The position numbers and the translations under genes are program-made. From Leptolyngbya sp. DLM2.Bin27 (GTDB lineage: Bacteria > Cyanobacteriota > Cyanobacteriia > Phormidesmidales > Phormidesmidaceae): a stretch of 50,491 nucleotides of DNA. Shown piece after piece: positions 16,871-25,494 of the stretch (positions within the stretch are counted from its first letter, which is position 1; the number at the start of each line of letters is the position of its first letter). The DNA is taken from contig RECJ01000215.1 in the NCBI GenBank assembly GCA_007694115.1, positions 1 through 50,491 on the forward strand, in the 5' to 3' direction. The notes under the pieces are model-generated. The model saw nothing but the letters and a program-made list of their open reading frames with translations. It did not search any database and was not told the origin of the DNA.

Positions 16871-19420
16871 ATAGACGCCGTCCCAATCGGCGGGAGGCGG
16901 CTGCAATAAATATTGCCGGGCACGGTCTATGTGCACGGCCACGGCTCTGTCGTTGGGGCGCATCTGCTGGGCTTGCCCAAACAGGGCTAGGGCCTGATCA
17001 AACTCCATGGCGGTGTAGGCGCTGCGGGCCTGGGCATAGATGTCGAGAAAGGCTTCGGTATCGGCGGTCAGGGGGGTATCGCGCTGGTCGATCAGCTCGT
17101 AGATGCCCACGGCCCGCTGCTTACCCTTGACCTGGGTGCGGTCTAGCTCGCGCACCCAGATGCGGTCGGCACAGAGGGCGTAGGTGTACTCGCTGATGAC
17201 GATGTCGCAGCCATATTCTTTGGTCACCCCCTCCAAACGTGAGCTGAGGTTGACCCCGTCACCGATCACGGTGTACTCCATCTTGCGCTGGGAGCCAATG
17301 TTGCCGGAGACCACTTCCCCAGAGCTGACGCCAATGCCAATGCGAATTTTGGGCTGCCCCAGGGCTCCGCGCTCGGCGTTGAACCGGGCCAGCCGCCGCC
17401 GCATGTCGAGGGCACTCTGCACCGCTGCCCAAGCGTGGTTGATCAGGGGCAGAGGAGCACCAAATACCGCCATCAGCGCGTCGCCAATGAACTTGTCGAG
17501 GGTGCCCTCAAAGTTAAACACCGACTCCACCATGGTCTCAAAGTAGGCGTTGAGCATTTCCACCACTTTGTCGGCTTCTAGGTCTTCGGTCAGGGTGGTG
17601 TAGCCGCGAATGTCAGAAAACAGCACGGTGACGTCTTTGCGCTCGCCCTTCATTAACAGGTCATCCCCCAGGGCCATCACCTGCTCGGCCACACCGGGGG
17701 TCATGTAGCGGTAGAGGGTGCTCTTCATCCGTTTTTCTTGGCTGATGTCTTCGAGCACCAGCAGGCCACCCAATACGCCACCTTCGGGGTTGGTCAGGGG
17801 GTTGACGGTGAGGTTGATGCTGCGTTCGATCCGCTGCACTACGTCTTTGGCGACTGGGGTTGCGGTCGGATCACCCCAGGGGCGGTAGAGGTCGGGGTTG
17901 GTGCCGTCAGGCAGGGCCAGCTCAGTGATGGGGGCTAGGCCAGTGCCGGGGCCAGGGGCGATCGCAACCCGCAGACTCTGCTCGGGCACATAGTGGCGCG
18001 CCCCATGCTTGAGGCTGTCTTCTAGGCGAAAGCGCAGACTGTCAATGGGGATCACTTCCCAGACGGTGCGGTGGAGGAGGGAGGCCTGCCAGCGATCGCG
18101 AATGGTGCGGCTGTAGTCGGTGTCTTCGGGGCAGCCGATCAGCTCTAGGGCAGCATCGTTGATGGTGACAATGCGGCCCTCCATATCGGTGGAAATGACC
18201 GCATCGGAGAGGCTCTGCAAAATGTCTTTTTGGTACTGTTTCTCAACCAGCACGCTCTCAAACAGCTTGGCATTTTCGAGGGCCACCCCCGCCTGAATGT
18301 TGAAGGCCCGCATAAAGGCTTCGTCGGAGGTGGTGAAGGTGCCCTGGGCCTTGTTGATCAGCTGGGTGACGGCGATCAGCTTGCTGCTGGTGTCGAAGAC
18401 GGGCATACAGAGAATGGTGCGGGTGCGATAACCGGTGCGTTTGTCGGCGTCAGGGTTAAAGCGATCGTCGGCGTAGGCGTCGGGGATATTCAGAATTTCG
18501 CCGGTGGTGGCCACATGGCCGACAATGCCGCTGCTGCTGGGAATGCGCAGCTCAACCAGAGATTTGCCGTCCCCCGACTTCACCTTTGACCACAGCTCGC
18601 CACTGTCTTCGTCGATCAGCCAGAGGGTGCTGCGATCGGCCTGCATCAGCTGGCGGGCTTCTTCCATCACCGATTGCAGGGTTTTCTCTAGGTCGAGGCT
18701 CTGCTCTAGCGACGAAATTGCCTTGAGCAGGGCGGCCACCCCCTTCTGGTTGCGGGCGGCAATGTAAAACGAGTTGCAGCTTTCGAGAATCACCCCGAGG
18801 GATTCGGCAAATTCTTTGAAGTGGCGCTCGTCTTGCTCATCGAAGGGGGTGTGGTTGAGCTTGTTGAGCAGCTGCACCACGGCCACAATGTTGTCGGTTT
18901 TTTTGCTCAGCACCGGCATACAGAGAATGGTGCGAGTGCGAAAGCCGTGCTTTTGATCGTAGGTGGGGTCAAAGCGGTCGTCGGCATAGGCATCAGGAAT
19001 ATTCAGCGGCGTGACGTTGGTCGCCACATAGCCAGAAATGCCCTTGCCCATGGGGACGCGAATTTCAAGCGATCGCTCGCCGTCACCCTGGGCAATTTTT
19101 GACCACAGCTCCTGTTTCTCTTGATCCACCATAAAGATGGTGGTGCGCTCAGCCTGTAAAATCTGACCGATCTTGAGGGTAAAGGCCTCTAGGATTTGCT
19201 CTAGCATGATCTCCAACGACTCGTTGTTGATCATGTCAATGGCGCGCAAAAAATGCTCAAACTCCGCCGTAATTTGGTCGAGCAGCCTGATGAACTGCGG
19301 GGTGGGTAAATCGCGTACCCGGTGGAGGAGAGAGCTATTCTGATTAGCCAGTGACAGCGCAGTAATCAGGCTGCGTTGGTTGAAGACCGGCCCGGAGAGG
19401 CCATCGTTCTGAGGTGCCAT
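16853..19420 (-). CDS. GAF-GAF-PAS class III adenylate cyclase
   Basis: 855 residues. An N-terminal helical region is followed by two GAF domains (roughly 70-215 and 250-390) with near-identical segments NIPDAYADDRF and RTRTILCMPV, then a PAS domain (from about 400) and a class III cyclase domain (about 600-790). Metal-binding Asp residues are in FSDIRGYT and FIGDALMAVFG. Lys in LDKFIGD and Thr in YTVIGDG fit ATP rather than GTP specificity; the Asn/Arg pair is in NLSSRLEG. The layout resembles CyaB1/CyaB2 of Anabaena, whose GAF domains bind cAMP (inference here). A TPR-like tail follows. ATG at 19420 is chosen for its upstream AAGG. The 3' end lies in a 14-bp tandem repeat. Confidence 0.92.
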   Translation of the reverse strand: MAPQNDGLSGPVFNQRSLITALSLANQNSSLLHRVRDLPTPQFIRLLDQITAEFEHFLRAIDMINNESLEIMLEQILEAFTLKIGQILQAERTTIFMVDQEKQELWSKIAQGDGERSLEIRVPMGKGISGYVATNVTPLNIPDAYADDRFDPTYDQKHGFRTRTILCMPVLSKKTDNIVAVVQLLNKLNHTPFDEQDERHFKEFAESLGVILESCNSFYIAARNQKGVAALLKAISSLEQSLDLEKTLQSVMEEARQLMQADRSTLWLIDEDSGELWSKVKSGDGKSLVELRIPSSSGIVGHVATTGEILNIPDAYADDRFNPDADKRTGYRTRTILCMPVFDTSSKLIAVTQLINKAQGTFTTSDEAFMRAFNIQAGVALENAKLFESVLVEKQYQKDILQSLSDAVISTDMEGRIVTINDAALELIGCPEDTDYSRTIRDRWQASLLHRTVWEVIPIDSLRFRLEDSLKHGARHYVPEQSLRVAIAPGPGTGLAPITELALPDGTNPDLYRPWGDPTATPVAKDVVQRIERSINLTVNPLTNPEGGVLGGLLVLEDISQEKRMKSTLYRYMTPGVAEQVMALGDDLLMKGERKDVTVLFSDIRGYTTLTEDLEADKVVEMLNAYFETMVESVFNFEGTLDKFIGDALMAVFGAPLPLINHAWAAVQSALDMRRRLARFNAERGALGQPKIRIGIGVSSGEVVSGNIGSQRKMEYTVIGDGVNLSSRLEGVTKEYGCDIVISEYTYALCADRIWVRELDRTQVKGKQRAVGIYELIDQRDTPLTADTEAFLDIYAQARSAYTAMEFDQALALFGQAQQMRPNDRAVAVHIDRARQYLLQPPPADWDGVYVMTTK

Positions 19421-19716
19421 AGGAACCTTGCACAAGCGTGGCAGATGGGGACGAAAAAATGAGCACAGTCAGTCGACTAGTTTACGTTGAAGGAGAGGCT
19501 GACATCGGCCCTGCCAAGGCGGCAAGTACAACGGGTCAAAGGAGCTTTTTCACTTCCCCAGCATCTCTTGCGACATGCCAACAAACCTGTTGAGTATCTA
19601 TTACTCTAACCGTATATCCCAGGCCATAGGGTAGCAAGTGGCGATTTGCACAGAATGCCCGCCGGGAGCCGTGGCCTAGCAGATCAGATCCCCATTCCGC
19701 AGACGAGGGCTGGAGG

Positions 19717-20457
19717 CTAGGCGCTAAAACTGGCTTTGAGAAAGGCAATAATTTTGGCCCAGGCCGCGTCGGTGGCGGCGGGGTCGTAGCGGTAGCCGTC
19801 GTCGCGCATAAAGGTGTGGTTGGCCGGGTAGATCAGACTCTGATGATCGACTCCCGCTGTGGCTAGGGCGTTGAGGAGGGTAGCGCGCCCCTCGGCGGGC
19901 ACGTGGGGGTCTTGATCGCCAAAGATCAGCAGCAGTCGGCCCGAAATTTCCCCCAGCCGCTCTAGGGTATTGGCGCGATCGCACCCCAGTTTGCCGCTGT
20001 GGATGCCGGTGGGGTAGCAGCCCACCGCTGCCCTAACCCCGGGGTTGAGTGCCGCCCGAGCGGCCAGATGGCCACCAATGCAAAACCCCAGCGCCCCGAC
20101 TTGCCCAGGGGCAACCGATGCACAGGTCTGTAGCCAGCCCAGCGCCGCGTCGGTATCGGCATCGTATTGGGCGACGGCGGTGCGGCTGGCGGCATCGTTG
20201 CCCCGCAGGCGGCCCAGATCACTGGGTTCAATCACCGTGCCGATGGGCTCTAGCCGGTGGAAGATCTCTGGGGCGGCTACCACGTAGCCGTAGCCCGCCA
20301 GCCGATCGGCCAGGCGCACGATGGGGCCACCGAGCTGGTAAATGTCGGAATAGAACACAATGCCGGGGTATTGACCGGGGGCGGCAGGCTCCGCCAGGTA
20401 GAGGCGCATGAGGCTGTGGTCTACGGTGAGCCCCACTTCGCGACGCTTGATTTGCAC
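19717..20457 (-). CDS. Dienelactone hydrolase family protein
   Basis: 246-residue alpha/beta hydrolase of the dienelactone hydrolase (carboxymethylenebutenolidase) family. The nucleophile is Cys in GALGFCIGGHLA, the acid is in FGDQDPHVP and the His in PANHTFMRD, the C-D-H triad typical of the family. It is soluble with no signal peptide, and the physiological substrate is unknown. The cyclase gene lies 296 bp downstream on the same strand. Confidence 0.88.
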   Translation of the reverse strand: MQIKRREVGLTVDHSLMRLYLAEPAAPGQYPGIVFYSDIYQLGGPIVRLADRLAGYGYVVAAPEIFHRLEPIGTVIEPSDLGRLRGNDAASRTAVAQYDADTDAALGWLQTCASVAPGQVGALGFCIGGHLAARAALNPGVRAAVGCYPTGIHSGKLGCDRANTLERLGEISGRLLLIFGDQDPHVPAEGRATLLNALATAGVDHQSLIYPANHTFMRDDGYRYDPAATDAAWAKIIAFLKASFSA

Positions 20458-20614
20458 AGGGTTACCTTCTTAGAGAGGGGTGTCGGGTGTCGGGTCTAGG
20501 TTGACGTTTGACCGCTGCCCTCGCCAATGGGGCTCTACGGCCATGGCTTAATTGATATTGATAGTGAAGGATAGTTTGATCAATCAGCGGTTACCGAGAA
20601 CACAGACCCTAGCA

Positions 20615-21544
20615 ATGACAACATTTTTTGCCTCTGACACGGCCCTGCAAGCGGCTCTCGACCAGGTGATTGAACAGGTGCGGGGCGAGTTTGGCCTGGC
20701 CCCAACTCAGCTGGCCATCACCTGGGTGGTCTACGACCCACCCTATATCACCAATACCGGTGGTGCCCTCAGCGCCACAGATTTTTGGCAGTACCGCCCC
20801 CGGGGGGCGAGCTATCGGGGGGTTGAGCTGATCTATCCCGCCAGCGTGGTGAAGTTGTTTTACCTGGTGGCCGCCCACGAATGGTTAGAACAGGGCATGG
20901 TACCGCCCTCGGCTGAGCTAGATCGGGCGCTTAGGGACATGATTGTCGACTCTAGCAACGATGCCACGGCCCTGGTGGTGGACGTGCTCAGCGGCACCAC
21001 CAGCGGCCCGGAACTACCCCCTGGCCCCTTTGCCACCTGGTGCCACCAGCGCAATATTGTCAATCGATTCTTTCAGTCGTTGCAGTGGCCGGAGCTAGAA
21101 GGGGTCAATCTGAATCAAAAGCCCTGGGGGGATGGCCCCTATGGCCGTGAGCGTCTGTTTGTGGGCGAGCACTACGAAAACCGCAACTATCTGACTACCC
21201 ATGCTGTGGCTCGACTGATCCACAGTATTGCCGGGGGGGTGGCGGTGTCGGCGGCGCGATCGCAGACCATGCTCACCCTAATGGAGCGCAGCCTGCCCCC
21301 CGTGCCCCCTGAGCCCGGTGACGAAGACCAGGTCACCGGGTTTTTGGGGGCCGGGCTACCGCCGGGCACCCGGTTTTATTCCAAGGCGGGGTTTACCAGC
21401 CGGGTGCGTCACGATGCGGCCTACTTTGAGTTACCCAACGGCACCCCCAGCCTGCTGGTGGTGTTTACCGAAGGCCGGGAGCACAGCCAAAATCGAGACA
21501 TTTTGCCTCAGTTGGCCGCGCTCATTGCCCAGCACATCTCTTAG
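20615..21544 (+). CDS. Serine hydrolase, class A beta-lactamase-like
   Basis: 309 residues with penicillin-recognising motifs: SxxK at S77-VV-K80, an S-x-N-type motif in VDSSNDATAL (about 112-121), and SKAGF as a KTG-like box. Cyanobacterial proteins of this group are usually annotated as beta-lactamase or PBP-like serine hydrolases; no true lactamase activity should be assumed. No clear signal peptide follows the chosen start at 20615 (MTTFFASD). An upstream in-frame start at 20552 would add 21 residues without making one. Confidence 0.8.
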   Translation: MTTFFASDTALQAALDQVIEQVRGEFGLAPTQLAITWVVYDPPYITNTGGALSATDFWQYRPRGASYRGVELIYPASVVKLFYLVAAHEWLEQGMVPPSAELDRALRDMIVDSSNDATALVVDVLSGTTSGPELPPGPFATWCHQRNIVNRFFQSLQWPELEGVNLNQKPWGDGPYGRERLFVGEHYENRNYLTTHAVARLIHSIAGGVAVSAARSQTMLTLMERSLPPVPPEPGDEDQVTGFLGAGLPPGTRFYSKAGFTSRVRHDAAYFELPNGTPSLLVVFTEGREHSQNRDILPQLAALIAQHIS

Positions 21545-21882
21545 CCGACAGGGGAGACGACCAGACTGAGCAGCCCCCCCAAACCCGCTCAGCCCTCGGG
21601 CAGATCGGGCCTCAGAGTAGATCTATCTAAGTGCAGAGTGGCATCTATCCTAAGTAGGTGCAAAATGTTGTCAACATAGCCTTGCCAACCGATTATAGGT
21701 GGTACAATTCAGCCAATTTCGTAGGCAAATGTGGTGTGTAGACCTGTGGCTTTGGTCAAAGCTCAAGTTTAGTTTTTTCCAACATAGCCCCAGAGTTTTT
21801 AATTTCTAAACCTACTGAAGACCAATCCCTGGTTTAACGCCAGGGCAGTTTGATTGTTAAAACCCGAGGAGTGAACGTAATC
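21545..21882 (+). promoter_or_regulatory. Upstream region of outer-membrane barrel gene
   Basis: No gene was seen in this 338-bp stretch. Two candidate promoters overlap: TTGTCA (21668) with GATTAT (21691), spacer 17; and TTGCCA (21682) with TACAAT (21703), spacer 15. Both would give a leader of roughly 170 nt. CCCTGG/CCAGGG (21827-21845) can form a leader hairpin, and CGAGGAG precedes the ATG at 21883. Confidence 0.4.
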
Positions 21883-22689
21883 ATGGCGTATCTCAAGCAA
21901 TTTTCTCTGGCGCTGAGCCTGGCTGCCGCCGCTGGTGTGGCTACTCCCGCCCTGGCCCATGACCACTTGGGCGGTCTAGATCTGAGCCACAATCACCTGG
22001 CCGAGGCTGAGCTAGTTGCCCCCGAAGCAGTTGCTGAGCCGATTGAAGCCATCGTAGAGGCCCCCCTAGAGGCACCTCAGACCCCAGTCACCCTGAGTTC
22101 ATTAGAGCTTCCCGCCAGCGAAGCCAACCTGCTGGCTGCCCCCCCAGCCGAGCTATCATCCCCCAGCGGCATGTTTGATGCCGCTGGCATCGAGGCGGCG
22201 CTGCTGGCCGCCACCATTGAAGTGGCCCCCGAAGCCAATACCTCCATCGACCTAGCTCAGGCTGCTCCGGCCGGTGTGACTGTCAGCCCGGCTTATGTGG
22301 GCGTAGGTGGCAACATTGGCCTGGGCAACCGGGGCGATAGCGCGCTGTCTAGCTTTGGCTTCAACATCATCAGCAAGATCTCTTTCAGCCCCCGTTTCGC
22401 TTTGCGGGTTGGGGCTACTGCTACCAACGATCGCTGGGGCTTCACTGTGCCCATCACCTACAACTTCAACACCACTAACTTTGCTGGCTTCGCGGCTCAG
22501 CCCTACGTGGGTATTGGGGCCGAAATTCCTACCAGCGGCGATGTGGGTTTGCTCGTCAATGCTGGTGCTGATATCCCGATTTCCCCTAACTTCACCCTCA
22601 ATGGTGTAGCTAACTTTCGGATTACCAGCGGTTTTGCCCTAGGCATCGGCCTGGGCGTAGGCTACAACTTCCCCTTCTTCTTTGACTAA
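21883..22689 (+). CDS. Outer-membrane beta-barrel protein, secreted
   Basis: 268 residues. A clear signal peptide (about 1-24, ending ATPALA) is followed by HDH and a Glu/Ala/Pro-rich linker to about residue 140, then a glycine- and aromatic-rich beta-strand domain (YVGVGGNIGLGN, FALRVGATATNDRWGF, YVGIGAEIP, GFALGIGLGVGYNFPFFFD). The terminal Phe/Asp end and alternating pattern fit a small outer-membrane barrel of the OmpW/porin-like type. The function of the linker is unknown. ATG at 21883 has a GAGGAG upstream; a GTG at 21871 is an alternative. Confidence 0.75.
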   Translation: MAYLKQFSLALSLAAAAGVATPALAHDHLGGLDLSHNHLAEAELVAPEAVAEPIEAIVEAPLEAPQTPVTLSSLELPASEANLLAAPPAELSSPSGMFDAAGIEAALLAATIEVAPEANTSIDLAQAAPAGVTVSPAYVGVGGNIGLGNRGDSALSSFGFNIISKISFSPRFALRVGATATNDRWGFTVPITYNFNTTNFAGFAAQPYVGIGAEIPTSGDVGLLVNAGADIPISPNFTLNGVANFRITSGFALGIGLGVGYNFPFFFD

Positions 22690-22739
22690 TGCTTGATCCC
22701 AATGTTGTCCCGCCGATGGGTAGCCATCAGCGTTACCGG

Positions 22740-22775
22740 GGCGTTGTGGAGGGCGTTGTGGAGGGCGTTGTGGAG
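22740..22775. repeat. 12-bp tandem repeat, three exact copies
   Basis: GGCGTTGTGGAG is repeated three times without change between the barrel gene and recQ. It is in a non-coding interval; a reverse-strand reading giving LHNALHNALHNA is judged an artefact. Confidence 0.85.
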
Positions 22776-22831
22776 ATAGAACCAGCTCAGAGACAATCCG
22801 CCAGAGCCGGAATCATCCCGGCTAGCCAGGC

Positions 22832-22865
22832 GTTCAGCACCAGCGGATAGTTCAGCACCAGCGGA
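22832..22865. repeat. 18-bp direct repeat, two copies
   Basis: GTTCAGCACCAGCGGA occurs at 22832 and again at 22850, separated by two bases. The second copy abuts a 44-bp palindrome. Confidence 0.8.
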
Positions 22866-22908
22866 AAACTGAAGGGGATCGGCACTAGTGCCGATCCCCT
22901 TCAGTTTT
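22865..22908. terminator. Perfect 44-bp palindrome, probable terminator
   Basis: The left arm begins AAAACTGAAGGGGATCGGC and the right arm is its exact complement, ending GCCGATCCCCTTCAGTTTT, with the centre at CACT|AGTG. As RNA it makes a hairpin of about 20 bp with a CUAG loop flanked by A and T runs, so it could terminate from either side. It lies about 175 bp after the barrel gene stop and 70 bp before recQ. Confidence 0.7.
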
Positions 22909-22978
22909 AGGCCTGCCCCTCCCATTGATCCCCAGGTGCCGAGTGGGCACTCTGGGATCGTGAGTTGGGGTGACAGCT

Positions 22979-24460
22979 ATGGCCAATACTTTAGTCGCCT
23001 GGGGTGAGGTGCTCCGGGCCTTTCAGCAGATCTGGGGCTATGGTGACTTTCGCCCGCCCCAGGACGCCATCGTCAAAGCGCTGCTCGATCGCCGCGATGT
23101 GCTGGTGGTGCTGCCCACCGGGGGAGGTAAGTCGGTTTGCTTTCAGCTGCCGGCGCTGCTTCAGTCAGGACTAACCCTGGTGGTCTCCCCGCTAGTGGCG
23201 CTGATGGAAAACCAGGTGCAGGAACTGCAAGCTAAGGCTCTGCCCGCCGCCACCCTGCACAGTCAGCTGTCGCCGCCCCAGCGCCACAGGACGCTGCGAT
23301 CGCTTGAGCGGGGCGATCTGCGCCTGCTCTATGTCTCACCTGAGACTCTGCTCAGCCCGCCTGTGTGGGAACGGCTGTGCCAGCCCCAGCTTCAGCTCAA
23401 TGGGCTAATTCTGGACGAAGCTCACTGCTTAGTTCAATGGGGCGAGACCTTCCGGCCTGCCTATCGCCGCCTGGGCGCGGTGCGAAAAGCGCTGCTCGAC
23501 TGTCGCCCACCGGGCAGTACCCTACCCATAGCCGCGTTTACGGCCACGGCTGACCCCACCGCCCAAAAGATCTTAAAGGACGTGTTGCAGCTTCAGCGGC
23601 CCCAGGTGGTGCGGCTCAACCCCCATCGCCCCAACCTCGATCTGCGGGTCAAAGCGGTGGTCAGCGCAAGGCAGCGCCAAGGGGCGCTGCGGCGCTATCT
23701 ACAGCAGCAGTCTGACCAGGCAGGGCTGGTGTACGTGCGCACCCGCAGAGATAGCGAGGCCCTGGCCCAGCAGCTGGCCGACTGCTACCGGGTTGCGCCC
23801 TACCATGCCGGGTTGAGCAGCCGCGATCGCCGCCAAATCGAAGCCGACTGGATGGCTGATCGGCTCCAGTTTGTGGTCTGCACCTCGGCTTTCGGCATGG
23901 GCATTAGTAAGGCAAATACCCGCTGGGTGGTGCACTACCAGGCTCCCTGCACAATCACCGAGTACGTCCAGGAGGTGGGCCGAGCCGGGCGCGACGGCCA
24001 GGCCGCCGAGGCGCTGACCTTGGTGAGCGAACCGACGGGCTGGCTGGAGCCGGGCGATCGCCAGCGGGCCAAGTTTTTTGAGGCCCAAACCCAGGCCCTA
24101 CAGCAAAAGGCCCGGCGGTTGGTGAGCCAAATTCCTGCCAGTGGCGATGTGCGCGACATTGGCCAGCGGTTTGAGCACGGGGCAATTTCCCTGTCGTGGC
24201 TACACAGTGTCGGGCAGCTGGAGTGGCTTAGTCCATTTCACTACCGACTGACGCCGGGGGCAGCAGGTAGGATGCGATCGCAGGACACCGCCAGCCAGCA
24301 AATGCATCACTTTCTCCACAGCCGTCAATGCCGGTGGCAGGGGCTGCTGGAGCGTTTCGGCTTTCGCCCTGAGGCGCAGCGCCTAGGTACGTGTGGACAT
24401 TGCGATAATTGCCGCCGGTCATCCCACCGTCGGGTCGATGGCAGTCACTCTAAAGTATGA
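22979..24460 (+). CDS. recQ: RecQ-family ATP-dependent DNA helicase, short form
   Basis: A superfamily 2 helicase with 3'-5' polarity expected. RecQ motif 0 is FRPPQDAIVKAL, Walker A LPTGGGKS (about residues 46-53), then DEAH, FTATADP, and motif VI QEVGRAGRDGQ. A zinc-binding Cys set near the end (C then CGHCDNC) is recognisable. With 493 residues it lacks the HRDC domain, and the winged-helix part is reduced, as in many cyanobacterial RecQ-like proteins. ATG at 22979 is preferred over GTG at 22970. Confidence 0.9.
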   Translation: MANTLVAWGEVLRAFQQIWGYGDFRPPQDAIVKALLDRRDVLVVLPTGGGKSVCFQLPALLQSGLTLVVSPLVALMENQVQELQAKALPAATLHSQLSPPQRHRTLRSLERGDLRLLYVSPETLLSPPVWERLCQPQLQLNGLILDEAHCLVQWGETFRPAYRRLGAVRKALLDCRPPGSTLPIAAFTATADPTAQKILKDVLQLQRPQVVRLNPHRPNLDLRVKAVVSARQRQGALRRYLQQQSDQAGLVYVRTRRDSEALAQQLADCYRVAPYHAGLSSRDRRQIEADWMADRLQFVVCTSAFGMGISKANTRWVVHYQAPCTITEYVQEVGRAGRDGQAAEALTLVSEPTGWLEPGDRQRAKFFEAQTQALQQKARRLVSQIPASGDVRDIGQRFEHGAISLSWLHSVGQLEWLSPFHYRLTPGAAGRMRSQDTASQQMHHFLHSRQCRWQGLLERFGFRPEAQRLGTCGHCDNCRRSSHRRVDGSHSKV

Positions 24461-24585
24461 CAAAATGTAACGAAATCAGAGCTACAAACGGCTGGGGCTC
24501 TGATCGCAGAGCTGGCCAGTCTGGCTGTGGAGGGTACCTTGACCCGTTTGAGTTTGTCTAAGGCCAGGAGCACTGTAGTTGAGCT

Positions 24586-25254
24586 GTGAATTATTTCTCT
24601 TTACTGACCATTGCGATCGCAGTCAGCCTCGACAGCTTTGGCGTCGGCGTGGCCTACGGCGTTCGTAATATTCGAGTACCCGCTTCATCGCTGGCGATCA
24701 TCACCCTCTGTACCGCCATCACCCTAGTGCTCTCGGTCTTTACCGGCGAAATCATCACTGCGGCCCTATCGCCCGAACTCACCCAAACCTTGGGTGGGGT
24801 GTTGCTGGTGGGTATTGGCCTGATCGCCATTTTAAACCAGCTTCGATCGCAGCTGCGATCGGCCCAGGCTACCTATGGCCTCGATCAGCCCCCCGCTAGC
24901 CCATCGGTTCAGCCAGAAGACAGCCCGTCTCCCAGGCTAGGGCTCCAAACCGTGACCAAGATCCTTCAACGCCCCGAGTCAGCTAATTTTGATTCTTCTC
25001 AATCCATTTCTCCCCAAGGGGCTTTGCTTTTAGGTCTAGCCGTTTCCCTAGATTCCTTTGTGGCGGGGATCGGCATTCGGCTGATGGGATATTCTCCCTG
25101 GATGATTATTTTGACCATGGCGGCCATGAGCAGTGCCTTTATCTACGCAGGCATCCGCACTGGTATTTTAATTGCCGGTCGGCAGTGGTTTAAGCAGCTA
25201 CCCTACTTTCCTGGCACCCTGCTGATTGTGATTGGGCTACATCGGGTTTTCTAG
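24586..25254 (+). CDS. MntP/YtaF-like membrane protein
   Basis: 222 residues, six predicted membrane helices in two related halves, each opening with an AVSLDSF motif (about residues 12-18 and 150-156). This internal duplication with conserved Asp is typical of the MntP manganese exporter and the YtaF family. The middle is a soluble, variable loop (about residues 85-140). Manganese export is plausible but not shown. The start is GTG at 24586. No yybP-ykoY-type manganese riboswitch was recognised upstream. A weak hairpin, ATCAGAGC/GCTCTGAT (24475-24504), lies between recQ and this gene. Confidence 0.75.
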   Translation: MNYFSLLTIAIAVSLDSFGVGVAYGVRNIRVPASSLAIITLCTAITLVLSVFTGEIITAALSPELTQTLGGVLLVGIGLIAILNQLRSQLRSAQATYGLDQPPASPSVQPEDSPSPRLGLQTVTKILQRPESANFDSSQSISPQGALLLGLAVSLDSFVAGIGIRLMGYSPWMIILTMAAMSSAFIYAGIRTGILIAGRQWFKQLPYFPGTLLIVIGLHRVF

Positions 25255-25494
25255 CCCAGCCATGCTCCCTTAATTAAATACCCCCGATTTCCAAAGGGTC
25301 ACCAAATAGGTTCAGTATGAGCCCTGCCGTTGATCAGACTTAGGCTGCCGCCAGGCAACCATTTGAGCCAGCGTTCGTCTGCATCTAGAGGGCTGACGGG
25401 TAATGTGCAGCGTTCAAGTATCAATTTCTCAAGTTTTACGTTTGATTATTTCAGATAACTCTCGTAGCATGGCGAAAATAACCATACGGTCTCT

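Noticed and set aside
22686..22925. Minus-strand reading frame with LHNALHNALHNA repeat
   Set aside because: It is the translation of the 12-bp repeat and palindrome, has no family resemblance and no ribosome binding site.
24461..24585. Manganese (yybP-ykoY) riboswitch before the MntP-like gene
   Set aside because: Only a simple 8-bp hairpin is present; the conserved loop sequences are missing.
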